A stretch of DNA of 36,507 nt from Caulobacteraceae bacterium. Its GTDB lineage: Bacteria > Pseudomonadota > Alphaproteobacteria > Caulobacterales > Caulobacteraceae. The translations under genes and the position numbers were made by a program. The notes beneath the pieces are model-generated. The model did not search any database. It saw only the letters and a program-made list of their open reading frames with translations, and was not told where the DNA came from. The DNA lies in NCBI GenBank assembly GCA_031291685.1, contig JARLIP010000228.1:1-36507 (forward strand), given 5' to 3'. Below, piece by piece: positions 9,634 to 18,231 of the stretch (positions are counted from its first letter, which is position 1; the number at the start of each line of letters is the position of its first letter).

Positions 9634-9769
9634 TCCACGGCGCCGCCGCTTCGTGGAATCAATCCTAAAATTGCGAGGTCTTGCTCAATGACACAGAGCC
9701 TCCACGGCCGCCGTCCGGCCGACACCGTCACTCGCCGCTGATTTTGCACAGTTGACCGGGCCAACTCGC

Positions 9770-10333
9770 ATGTCCGAGACAACTTGGGCCGCTCTTCGTC
9801 ACCGATTGCTGGACGGCTACGACGAGTTCGTTCGTCGTCTGGCCCGCAGGCTTGGTTCGGCGGATCTGGCGCGTGAAATCATTCACGAAACCTACCTGCG
9901 CTTCCAACGGGTAGGTGACATGGAGCCCGTCCATAATCCCGACGGATATATTTTTCGCACCGCGGTGAATATCGCCAAGAACCGCAACCTGATCGAGCGG
10001 CGCTATCTGAACGCCTCGGAGACCCAGATGCTGATTGGGATCCCTGACGACGCTCCTGATCCAGCCAGGACCGCGACGGCCCGTCTTGAGATGGACCTGC
10101 TCCGACGGGCCCTGGCCCAACTTCCGCCCCGGAGACGGGAAATATTCGAAGCCTCCTGGGCTGATGAGGTTCCCCACACCGAGTTGGCCATTCGCTACGG
10201 CGTCCATGTGCGCACCATTCAGAGGGAGCTTGAACAGGCGACGAAGTTCGTTCGACGCTGGTGGAAAGAAAATACCGCGTCGGAGCGCCGCATTTCTCCG
10301 CCAAGATTGTCATCAGATCATGGACAGGAATGA
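9770..10333 (+). CDS. ECF RNA polymerase sigma factor, FecI-like
   Basis: ORF 9752-10333 (TTG) with ATG at 9770; sigma2 region DLAREIIHETYLRFQRV...NPDGYIFRTAVNIAKNR and sigma4 region LAQLPPRRREIFEASWADEVPHTELAIRYGVHVRTIQRELEQA. Confidence 0.93.
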   Translation: MSETTWAALRHRLLDGYDEFVRRLARRLGSADLAREIIHETYLRFQRVGDMEPVHNPDGYIFRTAVNIAKNRNLIERRYLNASETQMLIGIPDDAPDPARTATARLEMDLLRRALAQLPPRRREIFEASWADEVPHTELAIRYGVHVRTIQRELEQATKFVRRWWKENTASERRISPPRLSSDHGQE

Positions 10334-10385
10334 ATCGGCTGGACGATTCTCCTGAGTCCCCAAAACGAAACGATGCAAGCGGGCT

Positions 10386-11378
10386 ATGATCGAGTTCAAT
10401 GAAGCGGTCGCCACCGACGAGGCTCTCGAGCGCGAAAGCCTGGCCTGGGTGAATCGTCTGCTCTCCGGCGCCGTGTCGGAGGCGGACGCCGAGGCTCTGA
10501 AAGGGTGGCGCGCGCAAAGTCCCGCGCACGAACGGCGGTTCGCCGAGGCCATCCGGTTTCAGCGGACGGTGCGCGCGGCGATCAAGGCGGAGCGCGGCGA
10601 AGCGGCCGCGCCGGAGGGATTGGCGCGCCTACCCGCGACCCGGCGCGCGCCCGTCCACATCGGCCGCCGAGCCTTATTGGGCGGGGCGTTGGCGGCCTCA
10701 GCGGGTTACATGGCGCTGAACCCGCCGGGGGCGCTCTGGCCGTCCTGGCCCGAACTGTTCGCGGACTATCGCACCGGCACGGGCGAGCGGCGCAAGATCG
10801 CGGCGGCGCCGGGTGTCGCCCTGGATCTCAACACTCAGACCAATATCGACATCCACAGGTCCGCCAGGCATCCCGAGATCGAACTCGTGTCCGGCGAGGC
10901 CGAAGTGACGGCCAGGCGGTCGCCCGGGGATCCGTTCCATATTGTCGCGCGGAAGGGTCGCACGCTGGTGGCGCAAGGCAGGGTCAACCTGCGCGAGGGC
11001 GCCTCATCCGTCTGCGTCACCTGCATCGACGGACAAGCCCATATTCAACATGGAACGACCCAGGTCCGCCTCGATGCCGGCCATCAGGTCACCTATACGG
11101 CGCACGGCCTGGGCGCACCTCAGGTCGCCGACCTCACCCTCGTGACGGCGTGGCGCGACGGACTGCTGATCTTTCGCGATGCGCCGCTCCAGCATGTGGT
11201 CGATGAACTGAACCGGTATCGGCCCGGAAAGATCGTACTGGTGGACGCTCGCCTTGCCCACCGGCCGGTCTATGGCGTCTTCCAGGTCAGCCAGATCGGA
11301 CGCGCGGTGGAACAGGTCCAGCGCCTGACCGGCGCGCGCGCCACGCATCTGCCCGGCGATATCGTGGTCCTGAGCTGA
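10386..11378 (+). CDS. FecR-domain anti-sigma / regulatory protein
   Basis: 330 aa; DUF4880-like N-term (ESLAWVNRLLSGAVSEADAEALKGWRAQSPAHERRFAEA), one TM, FecR core (TGTGERRKIAAAPGVALDLNTQTNI), C-terminal STN-like region. Confidence 0.93.
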   Translation: MIEFNEAVATDEALERESLAWVNRLLSGAVSEADAEALKGWRAQSPAHERRFAEAIRFQRTVRAAIKAERGEAAAPEGLARLPATRRAPVHIGRRALLGGALAASAGYMALNPPGALWPSWPELFADYRTGTGERRKIAAAPGVALDLNTQTNIDIHRSARHPEIELVSGEAEVTARRSPGDPFHIVARKGRTLVAQGRVNLREGASSVCVTCIDGQAHIQHGTTQVRLDAGHQVTYTAHGLGAPQVADLTLVTAWRDGLLIFRDAPLQHVVDELNRYRPGKIVLVDARLAHRPVYGVFQVSQIGRAVEQVQRLTGARATHLPGDIVVLS

Positions 11379-11396
11379 AGTCAGGCCCACCCCTCC

Positions 11397-11450
11397 TGAC
11401 GCAAAAACTTCACGATACATCTTGTCGCGCCGCCGACCGCTCCCTTGTCA
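11397..11450 (+). promoter_or_regulatory. Candidate ECF (FecI-type) promoter, copy B
   Basis: TGACGCAAAAACTTCAC...TTGTCGC-N16-TTGTCA, homologous to copy A at 2718-2770; upstream of tpsB. Confidence 0.55.
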
Positions 11451-11484
11451 GCCTATCGGACGGATGTTGAGCAGAGTTCAGGCC

Positions 11485-11600
11485 CTGGAGCATGTCCAGA
11501 TCAGATAGGTTCATCTGATCTGGATAAACATGCCCTAATTCTAATGTTTAGAGCGCGAATGGCGGCGCGAATACGCACGCTATCGCCTGTCACGCTCTAG
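11485..11600. repeat. Composite palindromic intergenic repeat (REP/RIME-like)
   Basis: CATGT-CCAGATCAGAT-AGGTTC-ATCTGATCTGG-ATAA-ACATG (perfect 11-bp arms 11496-11506/11513-11523), followed by AGAGCG...CGCTCT; resembles dispersed alphaproteobacterial intergenic palindromes. Confidence 0.6.
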
Positions 11601-11858
11601 GATTAGCGCCTCGATTTGCTCGCACCGAACCACGCCGATGCAGACCTTCTGCTGACGTGACGAACCGTTCGCCGTTTCCGGTGAACGGATATTGCTGGTG
11701 AGATCGGGATGAACCGCGGCATGATTTGCGCCGCGGACCATAGTGCGGATCGCGTCCTTGAGGGGACGCCCCGCGGCGCCCCGCCTCGCCAGCGCCGAAT
11801 GCAGTGCTGGGGGCGAGGGTTCTTGAACATAGATAAGCATACCCGTGCGACGCACCCC

Positions 11859-13448
11859 ATGCGATCGCCCGCGCCCATGCCATTTGCGAGCCGGCGCGCC
11901 GCTTGGGCCGCCCTCACCCTCGGCATGGCGCTGCTGCCCCTCGCCTCAGTCGCCGCGCCGGAACCGACATTCGATGTCAACGCCATCGACGTGGATGGCA
12001 ACACCCTGCTGGACGAGACGTCCCTGGAGACCGCCGTCTATCCCTATATGGGCCCAGGGCGAACCCGCGCCGATGTTTCGGCGGCCCGCCAATCCCTTGA
12101 AAACACCTATCGCGCCAAGGGCTATCAGTCTGTCATCGTTGAAATTCCGCGGCAGACCGTCGCCGACGGCGTGGTGAAGCTGCATGTGGTGGAAGCGCCC
12201 GTCGGACATCTGCGCGTCGTGGGCTCGAAATACCATTCATTGACGGCGGTCGAGACCGCCATTCCGGCCCTCGCGGAAGGGAAGGTTCCTGATTTCCAGC
12301 AGGCCCAGGCTGAAATCACCGAAGCCAACCGACTGCCCGACAGGCAGGTGACGCCGGTGATCCGGGCCGGTCAGGTTCCCGGCACCATCGACATCGACCT
12401 GAAGGTGGCGGATCAGGAACCCCTGCACGGCAGCCTGGAGCTCAACAATCAGAGCAGCCCTTCCACCAAGCCCCTGCGACTGACGGCCAACCTTCGCTAC
12501 GACAATCTCTGGCAGGCGGGCCATAGCGCCTCGGCCACCTATGAGGTCGCGCCGCAGCGCCGGGCGGACGGCGAGGTGATCGCCGGCTCCTATGTCGCCC
12601 CGGTCTGGAACACCCCGTTCAGCGTTCTGGTGTTCGGTTTCAATTCCAACAGCAATCTCGCCACCCTTGGCGGCGTGAACGTCCTGGGCAAGGGTTACGA
12701 TATCGGCGTGCGGGCCATCTATCAGTACCGCACCCTCGGTTCGATCAGCCAAAGCCTGTCCTTTGGGGCGGACTTCAAGCACTTCACGGAATCCGTCCGG
12801 CTCGGTGGCGGCGCCGTGAGCGCGGGGGCGGTCAGCTACACCCCCTTGAGCGCCACCTACACCCTTCGCCGACAAGCCCAGTCCACCACCACCGCCAGCC
12901 TCGCCCTGACCGCGAACCTGCGGGGCCTGGGGGACGGCGATGTGGGATTTCAGACCAAGCGCGCGAACGCGCGGGCCGATTTCTTCCACGCCAACCTGGA
13001 TATTGAACACACCCGCCCGCTGTGGGGCGGCTTTGAGGGGAATGTGCGGGTTTCAGGCCAGATCACTGACAAGCCGCTGGTTTCCAGTGAACAGTTCTCG
13101 ATCGGGGGCTTCTCCTCTGTCCGCGGCTATCTGGAGGCCGAGGCCGTCGGCGACAACGGGGCCTTCGGCTCCGTGGAGCTTCGCAGCCCGATTCTGCTCA
13201 AGTCCTTCTCCGGCGTCATCGATGATTTCCGGGTGTTCACCTTCGCGGACGCCGCGGGCGCCTGGGTGCTCCTGCCCCAGGCCGAACAGAAGCGCGCCTT
13301 CACCCTCTACAGCGCCGGCTTCGGAACCCGTTTTCGACTCATGGACCACCTGACCGGCGATCTGATCGCCGCCGTCCCCCTCACACCCGGCCCGACCCGT
13401 AGCGACGATCGAGCCTACGCAACCTTCAGCCTCAAAGCGGAGTTCTGA
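11859..13448 (+). CDS. TpsB: ShlB/FhaC/HecB family outer-membrane transporter
   Basis: ORF 11709-13448; likely start MRSPAPMPFASRRAAWAALTLGMALLPLASVAA; POTRA-like region; L6 motif FSIGGFSSVRGYLEAEAVGDNG; C-terminal Phe. Confidence 0.92.
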   Translation: MRSPAPMPFASRRAAWAALTLGMALLPLASVAAPEPTFDVNAIDVDGNTLLDETSLETAVYPYMGPGRTRADVSAARQSLENTYRAKGYQSVIVEIPRQTVADGVVKLHVVEAPVGHLRVVGSKYHSLTAVETAIPALAEGKVPDFQQAQAEITEANRLPDRQVTPVIRAGQVPGTIDIDLKVADQEPLHGSLELNNQSSPSTKPLRLTANLRYDNLWQAGHSASATYEVAPQRRADGEVIAGSYVAPVWNTPFSVLVFGFNSNSNLATLGGVNVLGKGYDIGVRAIYQYRTLGSISQSLSFGADFKHFTESVRLGGGAVSAGAVSYTPLSATYTLRRQAQSTTTASLALTANLRGLGDGDVGFQTKRANARADFFHANLDIEHTRPLWGGFEGNVRVSGQITDKPLVSSEQFSIGGFSSVRGYLEAEAVGDNGAFGSVELRSPILLKSFSGVIDDFRVFTFADAAGAWVLLPQAEQKRAFTLYSAGFGTRFRLMDHLTGDLIAAVPLTPGPTRSDDRAYATFSLKAEF

Positions 13449-13449
13449 G

Positions 13450-15264
13450 ATGCCGACCAAGACCCGCGCCCGCTGGGCCATTCCTCAGATCCTGTTGCTG
13501 GCCTTGTCGCTGGCGCTGGCCGCCTCGGCCCTGCCCGGAAGCGCCCAGGCCTGGTGGCAGAAGGACTGGCCCTATCGCAAGCAGATCACCATCGACACCT
13601 CCGCCAAGGGGGTCGAGCTTCAGCAACCCATTGGCCGCGCGCCCCTGCTGATCCGCCTGCACTGGGGCAATTTCAAGTTTGACGATTCCCAGGAAAATGG
13701 CGCGGACCTGCGGTTTGTCGCGACCGACGACAAAACGCCCCTCGCCTACCACATCGAGTCCTTCGACCCGCTATTGGGCGTGGCGGCGGTGTGGGTGGAT
13801 ATTCCACAGTTCCCCGTGGGCGCGACCAAGTCCATCTGGATGTACTACGGGAACAAGAAAGCTCCGGCGGCGACGGATACGGCGGCGACCTTCGATCCCG
13901 ACTACACCGCGATCTATCATTTCGACGCCGGCGCGGGTGTCCCCCCCAAGGACAAGACCGCCTACGCCAACCAGGCCCGGACCGCTCCAGCCGCTGTCGA
14001 CGCCGGCGCCGTGATCGCCCAGGGCGGCCGGTTCACCGGCGCGGCCCCGATGATGATCGACGCCAGCCCCTCCCTGGCGATCCATGCGGGATCGCCGTTC
14101 ACTTTCAGCGCCTGGGTCCGCATGGACGCGCCTCAGCCCCAGGCGGCCATCTATGCCCGTCGGGACGGCGTCGGGGCCCTGGTCGTTGGGATCGATCAGG
14201 GCGCGCCCTTCGTGGACGTCGCCGGTCAGCACATCAGCGCCTCGGCGGCCCTGGCCAAGGGGCAATGGGCGCATCTCGCCCTGGTCTCCGAGGGGCGCGC
14301 CGTGACCCTGTATGTCAACGGCAAGCCGGCCGGGACCGTGGCGGCGAGCCTGCCTGACCTCAACAGCCCCATCGCCATCGGCGGCGACGTCCCCGGCGGC
14401 TCGCTGGCCGCCTTCACGGGTGGAATCGACGAGGTTCGGTTCTCCAGGATCGCCCGCCCGGCGTCCCTGATCCAGATGGACGCCGCCTCCCAGGGCGCGG
14501 AGTCCCGCCTGACGAGTTTCGGCGCCGATGAAAAGCAATCCGGGCTCGGGTTCGGCTATTTCGGCGTCATCATCAAATCGGTGACGATCGACGCCTGGGT
14601 GGTCATCGCCATCCTGGGTGTGATGGCGGTCACGTCCTGGTACGTCATGTGGAACAAGGCTGTCTATGTGGCCGGGGTCGACCGGGCCAATGACCGCTTC
14701 ATGGCGCGCTTCCGGGAACATGCCGAAGATCCTCTGGCCCTGACCGAAGCGGATCGGATCGACCCCCGCGACGCCAAACACCTCAAGGACTCCTCGCTCT
14801 ACCGGATCTACCTGGCCGGCGCCCACGACATCCGCCGGCGGGTCCGAACCGGCGAGCGGCTGACCCTGCGCGCGGAATCCATCGAGGTGATCCGGGCGCT
14901 CATGGACGCCACCTTGGTGCGGGAGAACCAGCGATTGTCCAAGGGGCTGGTGCTGCTGACCATCTCAATCTCGGGCGGCCCCTTCCTTGGCCTGCTGGGC
15001 ACGGTGGTGGGGGTGATGATCACCTTCGCGGCCATCGCGGCGGCGGGGGACGTCAATGTCAACGCCATTGCGCCCGGCATCTCGGCGGCCCTGCTGGCCA
15101 CCGTGACAGGTCTCGGCGTCGCGATCCCCGCCCTGTTCGGCTACAACTACATCCTCACCCGAAACAAAGACGTCCAAGCGAACATGCAAGTGTTCGTCGA
15201 TGAATTCGTCACGCGCATTTCCGAGACATACTGCAATCAAATCTTTTCTAGAGCCGCAGAATAG
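13450..15264 (+). CDS. DUF2341 + LamG/ConA-like + MotA/TolQ/ExbB proton-channel fusion
   Basis: 604 aa; signal peptide, WWQKDWPYRKQITIDTS (DUF2341), FTFSAWVRMDAPQPQAAIYARRDG...LYVNGKPAGTV...GGIDEVRFSRIARP (LamG), TM, then GGPFLGLLGTVVGVMITFAAIAAAGDVNVNAIAPGISAALLATVTGLGVAIPALFGYN (ExbB). Confidence 0.92.
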   Translation: MPTKTRARWAIPQILLLALSLALAASALPGSAQAWWQKDWPYRKQITIDTSAKGVELQQPIGRAPLLIRLHWGNFKFDDSQENGADLRFVATDDKTPLAYHIESFDPLLGVAAVWVDIPQFPVGATKSIWMYYGNKKAPAATDTAATFDPDYTAIYHFDAGAGVPPKDKTAYANQARTAPAAVDAGAVIAQGGRFTGAAPMMIDASPSLAIHAGSPFTFSAWVRMDAPQPQAAIYARRDGVGALVVGIDQGAPFVDVAGQHISASAALAKGQWAHLALVSEGRAVTLYVNGKPAGTVAASLPDLNSPIAIGGDVPGGSLAAFTGGIDEVRFSRIARPASLIQMDAASQGAESRLTSFGADEKQSGLGFGYFGVIIKSVTIDAWVVIAILGVMAVTSWYVMWNKAVYVAGVDRANDRFMARFREHAEDPLALTEADRIDPRDAKHLKDSSLYRIYLAGAHDIRRRVRTGERLTLRAESIEVIRALMDATLVRENQRLSKGLVLLTISISGGPFLGLLGTVVGVMITFAAIAAAGDVNVNAIAPGISAALLATVTGLGVAIPALFGYNYILTRNKDVQANMQVFVDEFVTRISETYCNQIFSRAAE

Positions 15265-15290
15265 ATCGAAGGCGATCCAGGAGTTCAACC

Positions 15291-15698
15291 ATGCGCGCTC
15301 AAGACGATGAGAAACTATATGACGACATCAACATCACGCCGATGCTCGATCTCGCCTACGTCCTGCTGGTCATATTCATCATCATGACCACCGCCTCGGT
15401 TCAGGGCATCAAGGTGAACCTGCCCAAGGCCAGTTCGTCCGCCAGCCTGGCCAAACCCAAGACCAAGGCCGTCACCATCAACAGCAATGGCGACGTCTTC
15501 CTGGACGCCTATCCGGTGACCTTGACCGATCTGGAGACCCGACTGCGCACCGCCAAGGCCACCGAGCCGGACTTTCCGGTGGTGGTGAAGGGAGACGCCA
15601 CCGTCCAATACCAGCGTGTGACCGATGTCCTCGACCTGCTCCGGCGCCTCGACCTGAATCAGGTCGGATTGGTGACCGGCAAGGCCGACAAGACCTGA
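15291..15698 (+). CDS. exbD: ExbD/TolR family biopolymer transporter
   Basis: 135 aa; DDINITPMLDLAYVLLVIFIIMT with conserved TM Asp. Confidence 0.95.
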   Translation: MRAQDDEKLYDDINITPMLDLAYVLLVIFIIMTTASVQGIKVNLPKASSSASLAKPKTKAVTINSNGDVFLDAYPVTLTDLETRLRTAKATEPDFPVVVKGDATVQYQRVTDVLDLLRRLDLNQVGLVTGKADKT

Positions 15699-15717
15699 CG
15701 CTTCAAGATCAATCACA

Positions 15718-16398
15718 ATGGACGCCCTAGACAGACGCGAATGGATCGCCAACGCCGCCCGGATCGGGGTTCCCCTGGTCGTGCTCGCTGTGCTGGCGAT
15801 GCTGATCTGGCGCCTCGCCAGCAACACCGCCGGCGAGCGGCGCGAGGTCGCGGAAGTTCCCGTGATCGCCTTGACGCCGCCCCCTCCCCCACCGCCGCCG
15901 CCAAAGGAAAGGCCGCCTGAGCCTCAAAAGGCGCTGGAGACCCCGGAGCCCACCCCCCAACCCAAGACCAACGCCCCGCAGAAGAGCGACGCGCCCAAGC
16001 AACTGACCATCAACGGCCCCGCCCAGGCCGGAACCGACGCCTTCGGTGTCGCCGCTGGGCGCGGCGGGGGCGTATCCGTCGGCGGCGATCCGAACGGTTC
16101 AGACACCGGTGGCGGTGAATTCGCGGCGGCGAACTACACCCGCTACCTGAACGCGGCCCTGCAGCAGGCGATTCAGTCGAACGACAAGGTCAGCCGTCTG
16201 TTCTTCACCGTTCAGGTCCGCATCTGGATCGGACCGGACGGTGGCCTGACCAAGGTCGCCATCGTCAAATCCAGCGGCGACGACCGCACGGATCGCGCCC
16301 TGATCGCGGCGCTCGAACAGATCCGCCGCCTGGACGAGGCGCCGCCACCACAACTCAAGTTTCCAGCCCTCGTCGCCCTTCGCGGGCGCAGGGCGTGA
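15718..16398 (+). CDS. TonB family energy transducer
   Basis: 226 aa; N-terminal TM, PPPPPPPPPKERPPEPQKALETPEPTPQPK linker, C-terminal FFTVQVRIWIGPDGGLTKVAIVKSSGDDRTDRALIAALEQIRRLDEAPP. Confidence 0.92.
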   Translation: MDALDRREWIANAARIGVPLVVLAVLAMLIWRLASNTAGERREVAEVPVIALTPPPPPPPPPKERPPEPQKALETPEPTPQPKTNAPQKSDAPKQLTINGPAQAGTDAFGVAAGRGGGVSVGGDPNGSDTGGGEFAAANYTRYLNAALQQAIQSNDKVSRLFFTVQVRIWIGPDGGLTKVAIVKSSGDDRTDRALIAALEQIRRLDEAPPPQLKFPALVALRGRRA

Positions 16399-16444
16399 CA
16401 TGCCGAAGCCGAAGCGCCGACCGCAGAGATTAAGGGGATTTCGA

Positions 16445-18229
16445 ATGACGTCCATCAGAGGCGGCCACCGATGGTGGCGGGTTGGGAGCGCGGCGGCCGC
16501 CATCGCGTCGGGCCTGACTTTTTGCGCGGCGCCGGCCTTCGCCCAGACTGAAGCGGCGCAAGGCGCCGCGTCGGAAAACCTGACCGTGAATCTGATGCGG
16601 CTGCTGGTGAAACAGCACGTCATCACCCAGGAAGCCGCCGACCAACTGATGGCCCAGGCCCAGCGGGAGACCGCGGAGGCGCGGGCGGCCGCGGCGAGCC
16701 AGGCCCCGATCGCCACCAATCTGCCCCCCGTCGCGCCGGGCGCCACGCGCATTCCCTATGTGCCGGAGATCGTGAAAAATCAGATCCGCGACGAGGTCCG
16801 CCAGGAGGTGATCCAACAGGCCAAGGCCGAGAACTGGGCCCAGCCCAATCAGGTGCCGGCCTGGACCAAGCACATCCAGATCAGCGGAGACGTCCGTGTG
16901 CGGAGCCAATCTGATCTCTATTCGAAGAATAACACGACGGACCTGATCAATTTCGCGGCCTTGAACGCCAACGGTCCGACCGATATCAATTCCTACACCA
17001 ACCCCGGCGGCATTCCATTCCTGGACACCCAGAGGGACCGCCTCAATCAGCTGTCCATCCGCGCGCGGCTCGACATCCTCGCCACGCCCTCGCCTTGGGT
17101 GAGCGCGGATATCCGACTGGCCAGCGGCCAATCCAATTCGCCGGTCTCCACCACCCAGGCCCTGGGCGGCGGCCTGACCAAGAAGTCGATCTGGCTGGAC
17201 CGGGCCTATATCGACCTGCACCCGGCGCCCTGGATCGGGGCAAGCGCCGGCCGAATGCCCAATCCCTTCTTCTCCACCGATCTTGTCTATGACGACGACC
17301 TGAATTTCGACGGCGCCGCGGCCCGTGGCTCCTTCGACATATGGCCAAGTCAGGGCCTGAGCCTTTCCAGCTCGGGCGGGGCGTTCCTGATCGATTCCCA
17401 GGACGCGAACTTCCCATCCAACAGCGACCAGAAGGCCGGCTCCAAGATCAAGTGGATGTTCGGCGCTCAAGTCGCGGCCAATTGGAAGACTGAGCGGTTC
17501 AACTGGCGCACCGGCCTTGCCTACTACCAGTTCCAATATGATCGCGGCCTGCTGTCGGCGCCCTGCGCCCTCTATGCCGGCGTCAAACAGTGCTCGACGG
17601 ACTTCACGGCGCCGGCCTTCATGCAGAAGGGCAACACGCTGTTCCTGATCCGCGACATCGTCGCCGATCCGAAGGCCACGGCCGGAACCACCGCCATTCC
17701 CCAATATGCGGGCCTGATGTTCGACTACAATATCCTGAACCTCACCAGTTCGTTCGACCTGAAACTGGGCGAGAAACATCTGGTCCTGGTGGGCGACTAC
17801 GCCCGCAACCTCGCCTACAGACATCAGGATGCCTGTCGTTACGGCGAGGCCGGCCTTCCGGTGACCAACGTCCTGTCATCCAGCCTCGCCAACACCGACC
17901 CCTGCATCGCGGGCAGCCCCGCGCGCTTCAAGAGCGGCCCGAACGCCTGGATGCTGAAGGCCACCTATGGGGACCTGGAGCCCTATCGTTTCGGCCAATG
18001 GAATTTCACGGCCGGTTTCAAGCATATCGCCCCGGACGCGGTGATCGACGCCTATAACGACTCCGATTTCCACCTCGGCGGAACCAACGCCAAGGGCTAC
18101 TTCCTCGCGGCCACGGTCGGTCTTCTGGAAGGCGCGAACCTCCAATTCCGCTGGTTCAGCGCGGACGAAGTGTTCGGCGCGCCCCTGGCCATCGATGTGG
18201 GTCAAATCGACCTGAACGTGAGGTTCTAG
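16445..18229 (+). CDS. Putative porin
   Basis: ORF 16400-18229; likely start MTSIRGGHRWWRVG; signal peptide AAPAFAQ; short coiled-coil then beta-barrel-like repeats; ends DLNVRF (C-terminal Phe). Confidence 0.85.
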   Translation: MTSIRGGHRWWRVGSAAAAIASGLTFCAAPAFAQTEAAQGAASENLTVNLMRLLVKQHVITQEAADQLMAQAQRETAEARAAAASQAPIATNLPPVAPGATRIPYVPEIVKNQIRDEVRQEVIQQAKAENWAQPNQVPAWTKHIQISGDVRVRSQSDLYSKNNTTDLINFAALNANGPTDINSYTNPGGIPFLDTQRDRLNQLSIRARLDILATPSPWVSADIRLASGQSNSPVSTTQALGGGLTKKSIWLDRAYIDLHPAPWIGASAGRMPNPFFSTDLVYDDDLNFDGAAARGSFDIWPSQGLSLSSSGGAFLIDSQDANFPSNSDQKAGSKIKWMFGAQVAANWKTERFNWRTGLAYYQFQYDRGLLSAPCALYAGVKQCSTDFTAPAFMQKGNTLFLIRDIVADPKATAGTTAIPQYAGLMFDYNILNLTSSFDLKLGEKHLVLVGDYARNLAYRHQDACRYGEAGLPVTNVLSSSLANTDPCIAGSPARFKSGPNAWMLKATYGDLEPYRFGQWNFTAGFKHIAPDAVIDAYNDSDFHLGGTNAKGYFLAATVGLLEGANLQFRWFSADEVFGAPLAIDVGQIDLNVRF

Positions 18230-18231
18230 TC

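Noticed and set aside
11709-11858. N-terminal extension of the TpsB ORF
   Set aside because: MNRGMICAADHSADRVLEG... lacks signal-peptide character; the start at 11859 gives a proper signal sequence
16430-17824. 464 aa minus-strand ORF opposite the porin
   Set aside because: Shadow ORF; the plus-strand porin has a signal peptide and C-terminal Phe
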